A DNA stretch of 64,000 bases from CAMDKS01 sp964402975 (GCA_964402975.1 CAYOEM010000010.1:1-64000); one strand, 5' to 3'. Counted from the stretch's first letter, positions 24,719 through 35,124 are shown. Translations and numbers: made by a program. The notes: generated from the letters alone by a model not told the origin.

Positions 24719-27136
24719 TTAGTTGTTTTCTGCTAACGGTGGACTTTTGGCTAATTCAACAACGCCGTCCATCACGCTATCGATATGAATCTGTCGTTTC
24801 CCGTCTGGGTAGTTATACCAGCGCTTATAATAGAAGTAATTACGCAGGATCAGCTTCACGTACGCCCTCGTCTCTTTGTAGGGTATACGCTCGATAAACG
24901 TCAGCCAATCGTCGGTGGCGATCGTTTTTTGCCATTTAGCCGTTGCCGCAGGACTGGCATTGTAGGCCGTCAGTGCAAATACGGGTGATTGATACATCTG
25001 CATAAGCCGCCAAAGATGATGAACGCCCAACGTGACGTTGACTTGAGGATCTTTAAGAGCGCTCTCATGGGCTAGGACCTGAGATAACTCGGCGCGCTGA
25101 GCTGCATTGATATAATCACTTGAAAGCCTACCCAACTCCAGACGCGCCGTTGACGGCATGAGCTGCATAAGACCGGTGGCACCAACAGGAGAGAGAGCGT
25201 CCTTCGCAAAGACGGACTCCTGACGCATCAAAGCAAAAACAAAATCCGGATCCACACCAAGTTTTGCAGCGTGCACTTTAACAATATCGTCGTATTTTCT
25301 CGGGAAGAGAACACGCTCAAAACCAATAGGCAGGCCGTTTCTAACGCTTCTAGGGATAGAGTCGTAGATCTTTATTGCGTCTAACCAGCTACCGCTAGCG
25401 TGTAGGAGCAGGGTCCTAGCAAGTAGTGTATCGTGGTCGTCGGGTGATGCAGCTACCACTTCATCCGCTTCGCATCGCGCTTGTTGCATCAACCCTAGTC
25501 GGAGAAAGGATATAGATAAACCTGACGCCATTTTATTCTGGCTTGAAAGAGCTGACTCAATTTTTGCGTAATCAAAACCTGTAGTTCGCGCTGGTTCAAT
25601 CGCGTAACTATTGCCAGAGGTCTGCTCAAGTAAGTAATGCCCCATTGCCCCGTAAAACGTGCTGTAGTACTCTGCAGCAAGCCTTCGCCAAAGCTCCATT
25701 GCCATATCCGCATGACCCGTTTCAAGCTTCGCACGCCCCAACCAAAAGAGACTAAAAGCCATGATACTCACTGGCCGGCGATCCATATGAACCAGTGATT
25801 GTTGCGCAAGATAGTGCTCGATCGGTCCAACCACATCCTGCCACTTCTTTTGCGCTGCAAAATTGACAATAAGACTGTTGAATGCAAATTCAAAATCTTC
25901 TTCATCAGGAAACTTCTCAACGTATTCGGCAAGATATTTATTAGCCAAACCTAGATTATTTTGATCTTCTGCTACCTTACCCAAATAATACATTGCTTTT
26001 GCTTCTATCGACCGATAGTCCTTGGAACCCGACGTGGACTTAAGTAATTGCGAAAAAATCTTTTCAGACTCTACCGTGTCGTTTCCAGCCCACTTCAAAT
26101 AACCAAGCCGTACTTTGACCCATAATAAACCAATAACACCGAAGCGATCCTGCATAAACGGAGTGACACGTCGCCAAAATTCTGCCGAGGAGGACCGACG
26201 CTCAGCACGATAACAACGATCTATGTCGCTCCCCACATCGAGAGCTGTTTCAGGCTGAATCTTTGTCTTGCTGTCTTTGAGAAGTTTTTCAAATGTCGAC
26301 TCAGCCTCACGGCACTGTTTCCGTCTAACAAAACGCATCGCATCTGCAAAAATTAAGCTTTGTGGTATGTCTTTTGAGTCTTTGTCTTGAAGCCAAGGAA
26401 ATCTTTGAAACATGGTTGGCATATCCTGAACGAGAGCTCGCAATGCAGCACTTGTCTCCCCTCTTTTTTCCTCAGGTATCACTGCAGCAAGTGCTTCAAG
26501 ATATCGCCGCCTGTGCTGTGTTGATTGGTAAGACGATGCCAATTTTATGGCCGCCAGGATCTCTTCACCACTCATCTTGGACACTCGTTCTTTAGACACA
26601 GAATCGAGAGCCCAGCTTTTCACAGCACAATTTAATGGCTGTCCATTTTGGAAAATTTTACCACCAAGCTCACTTTTGTCAGCAGCGTCTTCATCAATAT
26701 CTCGCCAGGTCACAAAAAGATGCTGCAGCAAATACATATTTTCGGGATTGGTTTTTTCAATCTCTTTGGAGATCAACTCTGGCAGACGCGCCCGAAGCTT
26801 GGCGATCGCGTCATCAAGCTCTTTGTCATATTTACTTTTAGATTTATTAAATGGCTTACTTTTCGCCAAGCGAGTCTCTTCATACTCTAGCAAAATCAAT
26901 GCGCGGGTCACTTGGTTTTTGTCAGCGACTCGCTGCAACACTTCCTGACTCGTAAGCTCGGATACGGGCTTAACGTCTGCATGAGTTTTGATCCACGCCT
27001 CGAGGCCAGGATCGATAGCTTCAGAATTTTTTATAAATGCTGGCATTCGCGATGGCAAGGTGACGGCTAGGCATGTAACAGATGACATGAACCACAGCGC
27101 CAGGCTAGCAAGGATTGGTCGGACGTTTTTCTGCAC
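24719..27136 (-). CDS. Soluble lytic murein transglycosylase, Slt70-like
   Basis: 805 residues from GTG 27136, which has GGAG 6 nt upstream; TTG 27148 is less likely. Signal peptide (ASLALWFMSSVTCLAVT), a long helical superhelix of TPR-like repeats, then a C-terminal GEWL/SLT domain: catalytic Glu in ALMRQES, SPVGATGLMQLMP, and later ALTAYNASPAATAKW. It cleaves peptidoglycan beta-1,4 bonds to give anhydromuropeptides. Its place at the end of the T2SS block, with a second transglycosylase at 46.6-47.9 kb, fits wall opening for the secreton or flagellum. Larger than E. coli Slt70 by about 160 residues. Confidence 0.93.
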   Translation of the reverse strand: MQKNVRPILASLALWFMSSVTCLAVTLPSRMPAFIKNSEAIDPGLEAWIKTHADVKPVSELTSQEVLQRVADKNQVTRALILLEYEETRLAKSKPFNKSKSKYDKELDDAIAKLRARLPELISKEIEKTNPENMYLLQHLFVTWRDIDEDAADKSELGGKIFQNGQPLNCAVKSWALDSVSKERVSKMSGEEILAAIKLASSYQSTQHRRRYLEALAAVIPEEKRGETSAALRALVQDMPTMFQRFPWLQDKDSKDIPQSLIFADAMRFVRRKQCREAESTFEKLLKDSKTKIQPETALDVGSDIDRCYRAERRSSSAEFWRRVTPFMQDRFGVIGLLWVKVRLGYLKWAGNDTVESEKIFSQLLKSTSGSKDYRSIEAKAMYYLGKVAEDQNNLGLANKYLAEYVEKFPDEEDFEFAFNSLIVNFAAQKKWQDVVGPIEHYLAQQSLVHMDRRPVSIMAFSLFWLGRAKLETGHADMAMELWRRLAAEYYSTFYGAMGHYLLEQTSGNSYAIEPARTTGFDYAKIESALSSQNKMASGLSISFLRLGLMQQARCEADEVVAASPDDHDTLLARTLLLHASGSWLDAIKIYDSIPRSVRNGLPIGFERVLFPRKYDDIVKVHAAKLGVDPDFVFALMRQESVFAKDALSPVGATGLMQLMPSTARLELGRLSSDYINAAQRAELSQVLAHESALKDPQVNVTLGVHHLWRLMQMYQSPVFALTAYNASPAATAKWQKTIATDDWLTFIERIPYKETRAYVKLILRNYFYYKRWYNYPDGKRQIHIDSVMDGVVELAKSPPLAENN

Positions 27137-27349
27137 TGATAGCTCCAAGGGTGACGTCCGGATCGTATCGGCAGACTTTTTTTTGACATAAAAAAAAAGA
27201 AACGCGAGCTTTTATGGGGCCTGAATCGACTGGCTTCTGGGCGGTTTTTTTGCGAACTGCCAAATCCTCTGGATACGTGCGAGCCTACAGGCCTGGTCAG
27301 CCAGGTGGGAACCCCCCTCGACTGCCGTCGTGAACCCCGATGTTTGTAA

Positions 27350-28021
27350 TTATTTTGCGCTGATTTTGGCGCCCTGGGTCTTATTTTCAATCACCGCAGT
27401 CAGCGCAGAATGAAGCGTCTTAGATTCATCAGAGACCGCTCTAAGTACCGACTCCAGCCCAGGGACAGTTGGATTGTCTCTAAGCAGGGTTTGAGCGGCT
27501 TCCTTCCAGTCTCCCGAAAATTTAGCACGGCTTAGATCATCTAGGATTTTTTGCAGTTGGGTTAGACGCTCTAGTAATTTGCAAAGCTCTACAGTTTGAT
27601 CGACTCCCATGTCGCGCAGTCGATCGATCAATCCAGCCACTAACTCAATATCGTCGATGACCTCGAGTAACTCGGGCTGAAGATCATTTTTTCTTGCCTG
27701 CCAAAGATGAACCGCCAACGATTTTAAACCGCTCAAAATTGCAAAACACAAGGAATGAATTGCATCTAAACTCTGTAAAGCAAGCTCTTCAGGGCTTTCG
27801 ACCCTCAACTCCAGACGCATATCTGAGTGAATACTGACCGTTTCACAGACCGGTAGATGCCCCCAAAACTCGAGTATATCTCGACCGTCTAAAAACGCTG
27901 ACGTCACAGTTTTCCCAACTTCGACCAATGTTTCATCAACCCATGCACAGACCTCTGCAAGATTACGAAGAGGCACTGGAACAGGTATGAGTTTTTGATT
28001 AATCATCAATCGTTTCAGCAT
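27350..28021 (-). CDS. Unknown soluble, mostly helical protein
   Basis: 223 residues with no signal peptide, transmembrane segment or known motif. The sequence is mostly amphipathic helix, with leucine-rich heptad-like stretches such as ELCKLLERLTQLQKILDDL that suggest a coiled coil. It begins about 100 nt after the glycosyltransferase/TPR gene in the same direction. Shared position with the FliT-like gene hints at a linked process, but this is weak. No function assigned. Confidence 0.45.
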   Translation of the reverse strand: MLKRLMINQKLIPVPVPLRNLAEVCAWVDETLVEVGKTVTSAFLDGRDILEFWGHLPVCETVSIHSDMRLELRVESPEELALQSLDAIHSLCFAILSGLKSLAVHLWQARKNDLQPELLEVIDDIELVAGLIDRLRDMGVDQTVELCKLLERLTQLQKILDDLSRAKFSGDWKEAAQTLLRDNPTVPGLESVLRAVSDESKTLHSALTAVIENKTQGAKISAK

Positions 28022-28122
28022 GTCGCACCATCATACATTGCATTTATTCAACCGTGTAGAAAACGGGCGGAGCTACAAAACCTGCAGCGTCCACCCGTCA
28101 GCTTCATTCGACGCTGGTCTTC

Positions 28123-29979
28123 TCAGCGCTGGTTTGAACCAGCTTTCGCATCAGATGTTCCTCGGATCTGGCCCAACAATTGGGAGGCTCTCGTATCATT
28201 AGGATCGATCGCCAACATCTGCGTTAGTAACATTTCAGCCGCGGTGCCATTGCCAGTCTTGTACTCAATGCCAGCCAAAGAGAACACCATATTCAAGTCC
28301 TGCGGCTTTTGAGCAATATAGCGGCAGAGCGCATTGCGTGCATCATCAAAACTATTACGGTCATAAGCCAACTTCACTAGCGTAAACACGGCTGGCGCAT
28401 TGGTCGGATTTAGTCGACAGGCATTAGTGACCCATTTGTTTGACTCAGTCAGCTCGCCAAGCCCCTGAAACGCTAGCCCCAAACCAAAGCTTCCCATCTC
28501 ATCATTGGGTGCAAGACTAACTGCTTTTTGGAAGTGAATCACAGCACTGTCGTAACTATTTTTGGTGAGTGCGACAGTTCCCAGACCAATGTGGGCCTTA
28601 CTGGAGAAAGGATCGATGCTGAGAGCTTTGGCGTAGGAGTTTTTAGCGCTATTTGAGTCGCCAAGCCTAGTAAAACAATCACCCACCAGTCGTAGCAAAT
28701 TGGCTTGGTGATATTGAGGTACTGAACCTGACTTGAATAGCATCTCTATACGGTCGACGGCATCAAGGTATTCACCGTTATTAATGCAAACTTCGACCTC
28801 AACAACTGCGCGATCCACAGCATTGTAATCACGACGGATGTCGCGTTTAACAATATCGGCCAGCGCTGCGCCCATGCGACGAGTCACACGGTCACTATTG
28901 AAACGCTGCTCAAAAGTGGACAAGTTCTTGTTGGCGATGTTGTTTGTCAACGACTTGGCTTCAGCGGCCTTCTCAATCGCTGCTGCGAGGCTTTCGACGG
29001 ATCCGGGGCAAAAATCAATACGATGTTTGCCGATATACTCCTCGACCACTGGATTGCGAGACGCAATCACAGGAACCTTATTGACCATAGCCACTACGAG
29101 GCGGTATGGGTCACCCTCCATTCGGTCACGATGAGGAGTATTGCTGTAGAATAACGCATCACAAGCCATAAACATGGCATCGAATGCATCGCGACTTGGA
29201 GCCACAAAAAGCAATCTGCCACCCAATCCAAGCTTGCTGGCGCGCTGGTTTAGCTCCTCTGCAGCCGACCCAACTCCACAAAGAGCAATTCTAAGACGTC
29301 GTTTTAGCGCTGCATTGCTATTCATGGCAGCTTTTGCACCGTGAAGTAGCAACATAAGATCCTCTTCGAACTCTATTTGTCCAAGATGTCCGATCAAATA
29401 ATCGCCATCTTTCAATCCAAATAGTTGCATAGCTTTGGATCGTCCCTTGAGACTGCGCTTAAGACGCGTCGTGGCAAAAGGCTCAAAAAACGAGATGCGT
29501 GCCGCTTCGACACCTTCTAGCAACAAGACTTCCCGGGCAGCATTACTCTGAACGATATAAGCGTCCGCCGCGTTGGCCAATTCCTGTCGAATAATCCTGA
29601 ATTGATCCAAATCCTCGCCTGGAAAAGGTGTTAAATTATCAACCCAAACTGCCAGTCTAAAGTTGTTGCGCCACTTGGCTTTGACTGCTTGATATGCATA
29701 GAGACCCAAGCGCTCTTTGACAACCACAAGATCAAAGCCCGCCAAAGCCTTCTCAAGACCAGGGAGGTAAGTTGGATTGTCATCGTGATCAGGAAGTGCA
29801 ACACACTTTAGATCTTGGTACCCAGTTGTTTTTGAAATAAAGTCTGCAATGCTCTCACTTGTGATCATGTAGACGTCATAAACGTCTTTCAGCAATTGAA
29901 ACTGATCGATCTCCTCGATACTTGGCAGATTGCCGTAAACGAGCGCGAGTTTTGCTTTTACATTCAAACTGGTCGCCAT
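28123..29979 (-). CDS. Glycosyltransferase (family 4-like) fused to TPR repeats
   Basis: 618 residues from ATG 29979, which has GAGGAG just upstream. The N-terminal ~390 residues carry a GT-B glycosyltransferase with GHLGQIEFEEDL, LRIALCGVG and the acceptor-side VPVIASRNPVVEEYIG, the position of the usual EX7E region. From about 420 onward there are at least four TPR-like repeats (KAHIGLGTVALTKNSYDSAV; GSFGLGLAFQGLGELTES). Such fusions resemble protein glycosyltransferases acting on flagellin or surface proteins. It lies in the T2SS/flagellar-type block. Substrate unknown. Confidence 0.78.
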   Translation of the reverse strand: MATSLNVKAKLALVYGNLPSIEEIDQFQLLKDVYDVYMITSESIADFISKTTGYQDLKCVALPDHDDNPTYLPGLEKALAGFDLVVVKERLGLYAYQAVKAKWRNNFRLAVWVDNLTPFPGEDLDQFRIIRQELANAADAYIVQSNAAREVLLLEGVEAARISFFEPFATTRLKRSLKGRSKAMQLFGLKDGDYLIGHLGQIEFEEDLMLLLHGAKAAMNSNAALKRRLRIALCGVGSAAEELNQRASKLGLGGRLLFVAPSRDAFDAMFMACDALFYSNTPHRDRMEGDPYRLVVAMVNKVPVIASRNPVVEEYIGKHRIDFCPGSVESLAAAIEKAAEAKSLTNNIANKNLSTFEQRFNSDRVTRRMGAALADIVKRDIRRDYNAVDRAVVEVEVCINNGEYLDAVDRIEMLFKSGSVPQYHQANLLRLVGDCFTRLGDSNSAKNSYAKALSIDPFSSKAHIGLGTVALTKNSYDSAVIHFQKAVSLAPNDEMGSFGLGLAFQGLGELTESNKWVTNACRLNPTNAPAVFTLVKLAYDRNSFDDARNALCRYIAQKPQDLNMVFSLAGIEYKTGNGTAAEMLLTQMLAIDPNDTRASQLLGQIRGTSDAKAGSNQR

Positions 29980-30032
29980 AACAATTCTCCTCAATAAATT
30001 TCTTTGCTCAAAACCTCAGAACCATTAAACAC

Positions 30033-30407
30033 TTAAACCGGTTTTTCCCACTTTGACTCTTGAACCTGACCTGATCTAAACCTACCCAATGTCTTAGATA
30101 CTTTCGCCAGCCTTGAAACTTCGCCTTCTAACTTTTCCCTGGCACTCATCATGACCGCCAGGAGTTTTTCATCGTTTGCAGCGATCTGGCCCCATATAGC
30201 GCGGAGTTGAGCATCTTGCTCCGCAGAGTAACCGTCCTTCTGGGCGAGGTAATCTGCCGCTCTGAAATTGTGAAATGCGGCCTTTCGCATACTTAACAAG
30301 GAGTCCGCCTCGTCCCACATCTCACGCTGGATGTAATCGAGAGCTCGAACGCCTCGTTCGTAATATACGGTTAGCGCGGTGCAAGCTCGCTCAGGCCAAG
30401 TAGCCAT
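30033..30407 (-). CDS. Small helical protein, FlgN/FliT-like flagellar chaperone candidate
   Basis: 124 residues, entirely helical, with no signal peptide. The layout of a short N-terminal helix, a segment WDEADSLLSMRKAAF and a C-terminal charged helix resembles FlgN/FliT chaperones, which keep flagellar cap or hook-associated subunits export-ready. Direct sequence support is weak. It lies between gspN and the glycosyltransferase. An alternative is an adapter for the glycosyltransferase. Confidence 0.35.
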   Translation of the reverse strand: MATWPERACTALTVYYERGVRALDYIQREMWDEADSLLSMRKAAFHNFRAADYLAQKDGYSAEQDAQLRAIWGQIAANDEKLLAVMMSAREKLEGEVSRLAKVSKTLGRFRSGQVQESKWEKPV

Positions 30408-30499
30408 AGATTACCAAGTCCGTAATTCTTAATACTTTGCTCTAAGATTAATTTTACGGCAGATTACTCAGAGTTGTCAAAGTTCAGGGGATTTTGGGT

Positions 30500-31435
30500 T
30501 CAGATGGGGTTGAACTGCGGGGATCCAACGGGACCCTTGATTTCGAGGCTCAAAGAGCCGTTTTTCGACATCCCATTGCTTAATCCGTCGACCAGCATCC
30601 CGTATTGGTCTCCCAGTATGCCTTTCAGATGTAAGAATGCCTTCAAACTGAGGTCACTGTTGGAAAACGAGGATTTTAGGTCGACTTTACCGTCAACACC
30701 AACATCTAGATCGGCGGTCGTCAATCTCGTGCTGGAGTCGATATTCAGAGCTCCTCCGCCAAGTTTTGCAGATATCTCAGCTGTTTTAAACTGCTGATCA
30801 GGGAAATCCAAAGAGGGATCTGATAAAAGTAGAACCGCATTGCTGAAATTGATCTTCACCACACCCGAAGACTGCGGCAAAGCTGCAGAATTTAGGCTCA
30901 GATCAGCTTTGCCGTTAAGATTGCCGCGAAAGCCAAGCTTGGCGAGCAAGGGACCTGCAATAGGACCGCCAACACCAGCATCGACGGCCGTTTGAATCCC
31001 AAATGATGCTAGAGAGTCCAGCGTGAATGACTTTGCATTCAAAGATACTCTGGATGGCAACCCAACGCGACCCATCAAAATATCCAACAGACCAAATCCA
31101 ATATTAACGTTAAGGTCCCCGCCTTTAATGTCTTCTACGTCAATAGAGACGCCTAGTCTCAACATAAGCAAATCTAAAAGACTTACCGTCGCGCTGAGCT
31201 CCTTCATCCGAACCCGAGGAGATCTCCCCTTGTAGACCTCCACGTCTTCCGCTGAAAGGCCAAGAGGAAATGCGGGCCCCAGTGACTCCATTCGAATTGT
31301 AATGCCGGTTGCAAGCTGTACCTGTGCAGACACAGCCTCTTTAAGCACGCCGTAAGGAAATGACATGTAAAGAAAAAAAGCAAACGAGATCAAAAATAGC
31401 GCGGTCATTGCAACTATCGTTCTAGGGCTTTTCAT
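30500..31435 (-). CDS. gspN: Type II secretion protein N (GspN, short form)
   Basis: 311 residues with one N-terminal transmembrane segment (about 8-28) and a large beta-rich periplasmic domain, as in GspN proteins of delta-type T2SS. Long beta stretches such as LSLNSAALPQSSGVVKI, and many Asn/Asp turns, are seen. GspN is thought to assist the assembly platform; its exact role is unsettled. Ribosome-binding site GAGGTGA. It is last of the gsp run and follows gspM by 11 nt. Confidence 0.78.
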   Translation of the reverse strand: MKSPRTIVAMTALFLISFAFFLYMSFPYGVLKEAVSAQVQLATGITIRMESLGPAFPLGLSAEDVEVYKGRSPRVRMKELSATVSLLDLLMLRLGVSIDVEDIKGGDLNVNIGFGLLDILMGRVGLPSRVSLNAKSFTLDSLASFGIQTAVDAGVGGPIAGPLLAKLGFRGNLNGKADLSLNSAALPQSSGVVKINFSNAVLLLSDPSLDFPDQQFKTAEISAKLGGGALNIDSSTRLTTADLDVGVDGKVDLKSSFSNSDLSLKAFLHLKGILGDQYGMLVDGLSNGMSKNGSLSLEIKGPVGSPQFNPI

Positions 31436-31446
31436 ATCTCACCTCT

Positions 31447-32097
31447 TCAGCTCTTAGCCGCTAAACCGCGAGCCTTCAGCGTAACCTCGAAAAATAACTT
31501 CGTTCCTACAGCTCGAATATCGATGTCCTGAACGCGCACGAAACCCTCACCTTTTTCTATCTCGATAATAAAATTCAAAAGTCTTGGGATCGATATTTTC
31601 GAAAGTCGAACATCTGCTTTGACTTCTTCAAATTTTGATCCCAAAGGATTGTCAGCCGATAAAGGCGCACGACTCTCCGAGATATCTGAGATCTGAACCC
31701 CCTGATCGTTAGCGATCTTCTCGAAGTATGGCTTGATTCGGACAGATCCCGCTCCACCCAAAGCATCTGATAAATTTTGAAAACGCTTGTCTTCGCGAAG
31801 ATAGTCGGCCTTCAGTTCTTTGATTTCATACAATGCATCAAATCGCCTGTTTAAGTCGCGATTTAAAGCATTAATTTGGCTAAAATACAGCGCTAAAAAG
31901 CCAAAAACGATCAGTCCAAGCGCCGCCACACCTCCACCGATAACAGCATTTCTTTGCGGTGGCTCGAGTTTGTAGAAGGTATCGACGAGCAAATCAATGT
32001 TTTCATTGTTGGCACCAAAAATCTTTTTGCGCAGCTCCGCCGTAATATTTGCCCAGCCACTTTTTATTTTTTCCTGAATGTCCTCAAACGCACTCAT
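31447..32097 (-). CDS. gspM: Type II secretion protein M (GspM)
   Basis: 216 residues: a cytoplasmic N-terminal segment, one transmembrane helix (about 55-73), then a periplasmic ferredoxin-like domain preceded by a coiled coil (LNRDLNRRFDALYEIKELK). PilO/GspM-type topology. With GspL it forms the inner-membrane platform for GspE. gspL lies immediately upstream and gspN immediately downstream. Assignment rests on topology and gene order more than on strong motifs. Confidence 0.7.
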   Translation of the reverse strand: MSAFEDIQEKIKSGWANITAELRKKIFGANNENIDLLVDTFYKLEPPQRNAVIGGGVAALGLIVFGFLALYFSQINALNRDLNRRFDALYEIKELKADYLREDKRFQNLSDALGGAGSVRIKPYFEKIANDQGVQISDISESRAPLSADNPLGSKFEEVKADVRLSKISIPRLLNFIIEIEKGEGFVRVQDIDIRAVGTKLFFEVTLKARGLAAKS

Positions 32098-32108
32098 CTT
32101 CGGGTCCC

Positions 32109-33779
32109 CTAACCTTTGCTCGCCTGACTTTTGGACTTGTAAGACATTTGAAGTTCAAAGCTAATGATCTTGTTATCGGTGCCTGGCTTACCACCGGAGC
32201 TCTTCTCCTCGAGATCTGTTATACCCTGAGCTTTTTTAAGCGCCTCTTTAATCGCCTCTACAGATGAGTAACCATCTGTCTCAGCCTTAAGCTGCAGACG
32301 ACCGCCGGGCTGGCCGGAGACGCCAGTGAATTTATAGTATGTCACGTCAATTTTTACGGTTTTAGGGATTGCGGCGCTGATGTCCTGCATCATTAAAAGC
32401 CCCGGCGCAGTTCCCGACGACGCCATAAACTGATCGACAGCGTCTCGCCTAGCAGAAATTTCCTTCTGTACGGCTGTTCGCACTTCGTTTCTGAATTTTG
32501 AAAAATCTTGATTGCCCTGCGGCTTCTTACGAGGCAATGAGAGCGTGTTGTACTCTTTTGTGTACTCTTTTTCCAGCTCGGCTATCTGACGACTATAAAT
32601 AAAGCTTCGTACGCCGTAAGAGAGTATCAGAAGCAGAAGCGCAATTCCCAGAACTTGCCCGGCAATTTTTCCAACCTTCATGATCTGCGCATAGTTTTGA
32701 ACGTACGCGAACTCGCCTTTGCGGAGATTTATTTGCGAATAGCGTTTAGCACTGACAACCGAGCGCATTCCAATCGCCACGCTCTGTGGCATGACGAGGG
32801 CTTTATCAGCCAGAGCTTCATCAATCTTAAGATCTGTAGCCTCAAGGCGATTGAGATAGACGGGAATACCTAGCTGCTCGGTCAAGTACATATCTAAATT
32901 CTTAATACGCGCAGTCCCACCAGACAGGAATATGCGCGATATCTTGGTCTTGTCCCATGTTTTAAAGGCATAAAGAGTTCGACCAAGATCTTTAACAATT
33001 GCGTTGCACGCCAAAGTCATACGCTCGGCTGTTTGCCTGTCTTGCGCTGGCAGCCCAACGCCAGTGTCGCCATCACATATGAGTCGACTCACGCGATGTT
33101 TCACGTCCTGCGCTTCAGCAATCGAACACTCGAGGTCTCTAGACAAAAATTCGGTGAGATAAGCACCGCCAATATTTATGGAGCGGAACATCTTTAGCAA
33201 GCCGTTTTGCACTATACAAACCGAGGTCTTTTCATGACCAATATCAACCATCGCCACACATTCATTCGGCTCAACCCTCAAATATGGAGCTAGGTTATAA
33301 AATGACAAGCTATCAACATCTATGAGCTTTGGATCAATGTTGACATGGTGCAGATGGTCCAGGAAACTCTGTAAAAACGTCTTCCGAGTCATCACCACCA
33401 TGACGATCGTGCGTCCGTCGGCAGCAGTTCCCAAAATTTGATGATCAACGATCATATCTTCGAGATTGAAGGGAACTGCGTCTTCTACTTCAGCCATGAC
33501 GGCCATGCTTATTTTCCGAGGATCTGCAAAACTCACCGGCACGATGCGGCTTGAAATATACTGACCTGGCATTGCGGTCAAAATACGATCGGCCTGAAGA
33601 TTATTATCCTTGAAAAGCTGCTCCAAGCATTGCGCAAGAAGAACGTTGCGATCCAGATCTTCTTGAATCGGCATGGGTAGTTCATGAAAACTTTTTATTT
33701 GGTAAGACTTAAACGAATTTATAATTTCAACGGCTTTGATTGAGTAACTACCGATATCAAGCCCGATTACTTTTTGCAT
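32109..33779 (-). CDS. gspL: Type II secretion protein L, PilM-PilN-like fusion
   Basis: 556 residues. The first ~345 form an actin-like PilM/GspL ATPase fold with IGLDIGSYSIKAVEI (phosphate loop 1), MVDIGHEKTSVCIV (loop 2) and LSGGTARIKN (adenosine-binding). A transmembrane helix follows at about 375-395, and the rest is periplasmic, PilN-like. This one-gene fusion of PilM and PilN character fits GspL of delta-type secretons. It recruits GspE to the membrane. The upstream neighbour gspK is separated by 85 nt. Confidence 0.85.
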   Translation of the reverse strand: MQKVIGLDIGSYSIKAVEIINSFKSYQIKSFHELPMPIQEDLDRNVLLAQCLEQLFKDNNLQADRILTAMPGQYISSRIVPVSFADPRKISMAVMAEVEDAVPFNLEDMIVDHQILGTAADGRTIVMVVMTRKTFLQSFLDHLHHVNIDPKLIDVDSLSFYNLAPYLRVEPNECVAMVDIGHEKTSVCIVQNGLLKMFRSINIGGAYLTEFLSRDLECSIAEAQDVKHRVSRLICDGDTGVGLPAQDRQTAERMTLACNAIVKDLGRTLYAFKTWDKTKISRIFLSGGTARIKNLDMYLTEQLGIPVYLNRLEATDLKIDEALADKALVMPQSVAIGMRSVVSAKRYSQINLRKGEFAYVQNYAQIMKVGKIAGQVLGIALLLLILSYGVRSFIYSRQIAELEKEYTKEYNTLSLPRKKPQGNQDFSKFRNEVRTAVQKEISARRDAVDQFMASSGTAPGLLMMQDISAAIPKTVKIDVTYYKFTGVSGQPGGRLQLKAETDGYSSVEAIKEALKKAQGITDLEEKSSGGKPGTDNKIISFELQMSYKSKSQASKG

Positions 33780-33864
33780 ACCCGCAAAGACCTCTGAATA
33801 AGTAAAGCTGCAACCATAATTGTCGCATTTTTGTGAGTAAAAACCAAAAGTTGAAAATATTTGC

Positions 33865-35124
33865 TTAATACATTCTGAAAAAATTCAGAGTCCACGGGGC
33901 CATGGATGGTGATGCTGCTAATTGATTGGGCGTTGTCCGTTGTATGACATATTCCAAAATTCTTGTCTGTTCTCCAATGATTCCTTTGGCTTTTATAGTA
34001 AAAGCGCGTGACTCAGTGGTAAGCCAGGAGCCTCGGTCTGAGGCGCCGCCCTTGGAATCCGTTCGATAGTTGAATAGATCTCCAAGCAACGTCTGAAGGT
34101 CTGCATCACTTGATGCTAACCGGCCATTGGTTTCAACGAGTTCCTGATAACGTTTTATAAATTTTGCCATGGCATCAGGCGTATTTAACTCTCGCCCAAA
34201 CATGCACCTCAATGCTTCCTGCGGCATCGTATTAATGTTGAGCTTAAAAGAATTCTTGCTGGTCAAATCAGGAAATGGCCAAGCGGTTATGTAGGGACTG
34301 TAATACGCATGCAGCTCAGACGTCCAACCTTCAATCATGAGTAGTTCATCGACTGAATCCAATGGGGAGTTCTTAGCCTTAAAGGGCGGCTTGCGCTTAC
34401 TGTAGGGATCGTTTTCTTCAGTAAAACCGCTACCGGACTCCGCCACTGCATTCTTATCAACCCAGTCTTTTATCCTGCGAACGATTTCGGACGGCTTCAC
34501 ATCTTTTTGTCGATTAAAATCCAGCTCCACGGCTGTACAAGTCATCAGAGCTTCAAGCTGCATTAGAATCACGTTGCACTCGGCTTGGGACTGATAACAC
34601 ACGTTTGGATTAATCTTGCCACTTTCATCAACTACACTGATTCCAAGCTCACCCCCAAGTGATTTTAGCGAGTCAACAACTTTGACATCAGCTAGACCGG
34701 TCAGACCAAAGGCTGCAGCAAACTTATCAGCTTCGGATAAATCAAGCGCTGACTCGAACGGGAAAACGGCGCCCAACTTATCCCACAGGGGGCCGATCGC
34801 ATCCCGCATGGGCTTCATCGATGGGTCGCTACCCAACTGTAGTTGCAATCCGTAATCAAACAGATTCAACCAAAGCGCCCAATTTATACCACTCTTTGCC
34901 ACGTACTCAGCTCGTATATTATCTCTCTGCGCTGATGCACGAGCTAAATTTACAGTCGATGAAACGATAAAGTCGGCAGAAAACATCATCATGATCGAAA
35001 TAATCATCATGGCTACCATCAGAGCCACACCTTTTTGTTGAGTGGTATGGACTGCTTTTTCTTGCTCCGCGACAGGGAACAACCAGATGGTGCTGGGTCT
35101 AAAATTTGAAAAAAATTTCCTCAT
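33865..35124 (-). CDS. gspK: Type II secretion minor pseudopilin K
   Basis: 419 residues from ATG 35124, which overlaps the gspJ TGA and is well spaced from GGTGAG; ATG 35133 is in frame too. Prepilin-type leader KG then VALMVAMMIISIMMMFSADF: like other GspK proteins it lacks Glu at +5. The large globular domain contains the acidic Asp-rich segments and VDELLMIEGWT, typical of GspK, which caps the pseudopilus with GspI and GspJ. Confidence 0.88.
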   Translation of the reverse strand: MRKFFSNFRPSTIWLFPVAEQEKAVHTTQQKGVALMVAMMIISIMMMFSADFIVSSTVNLARASAQRDNIRAEYVAKSGINWALWLNLFDYGLQLQLGSDPSMKPMRDAIGPLWDKLGAVFPFESALDLSEADKFAAAFGLTGLADVKVVDSLKSLGGELGISVVDESGKINPNVCYQSQAECNVILMQLEALMTCTAVELDFNRQKDVKPSEIVRRIKDWVDKNAVAESGSGFTEENDPYSKRKPPFKAKNSPLDSVDELLMIEGWTSELHAYYSPYITAWPFPDLTSKNSFKLNINTMPQEALRCMFGRELNTPDAMAKFIKRYQELVETNGRLASSDADLQTLLGDLFNYRTDSKGGASDRGSWLTTESRAFTIKAKGIIGEQTRILEYVIQRTTPNQLAASPSMAPWTLNFFRMY

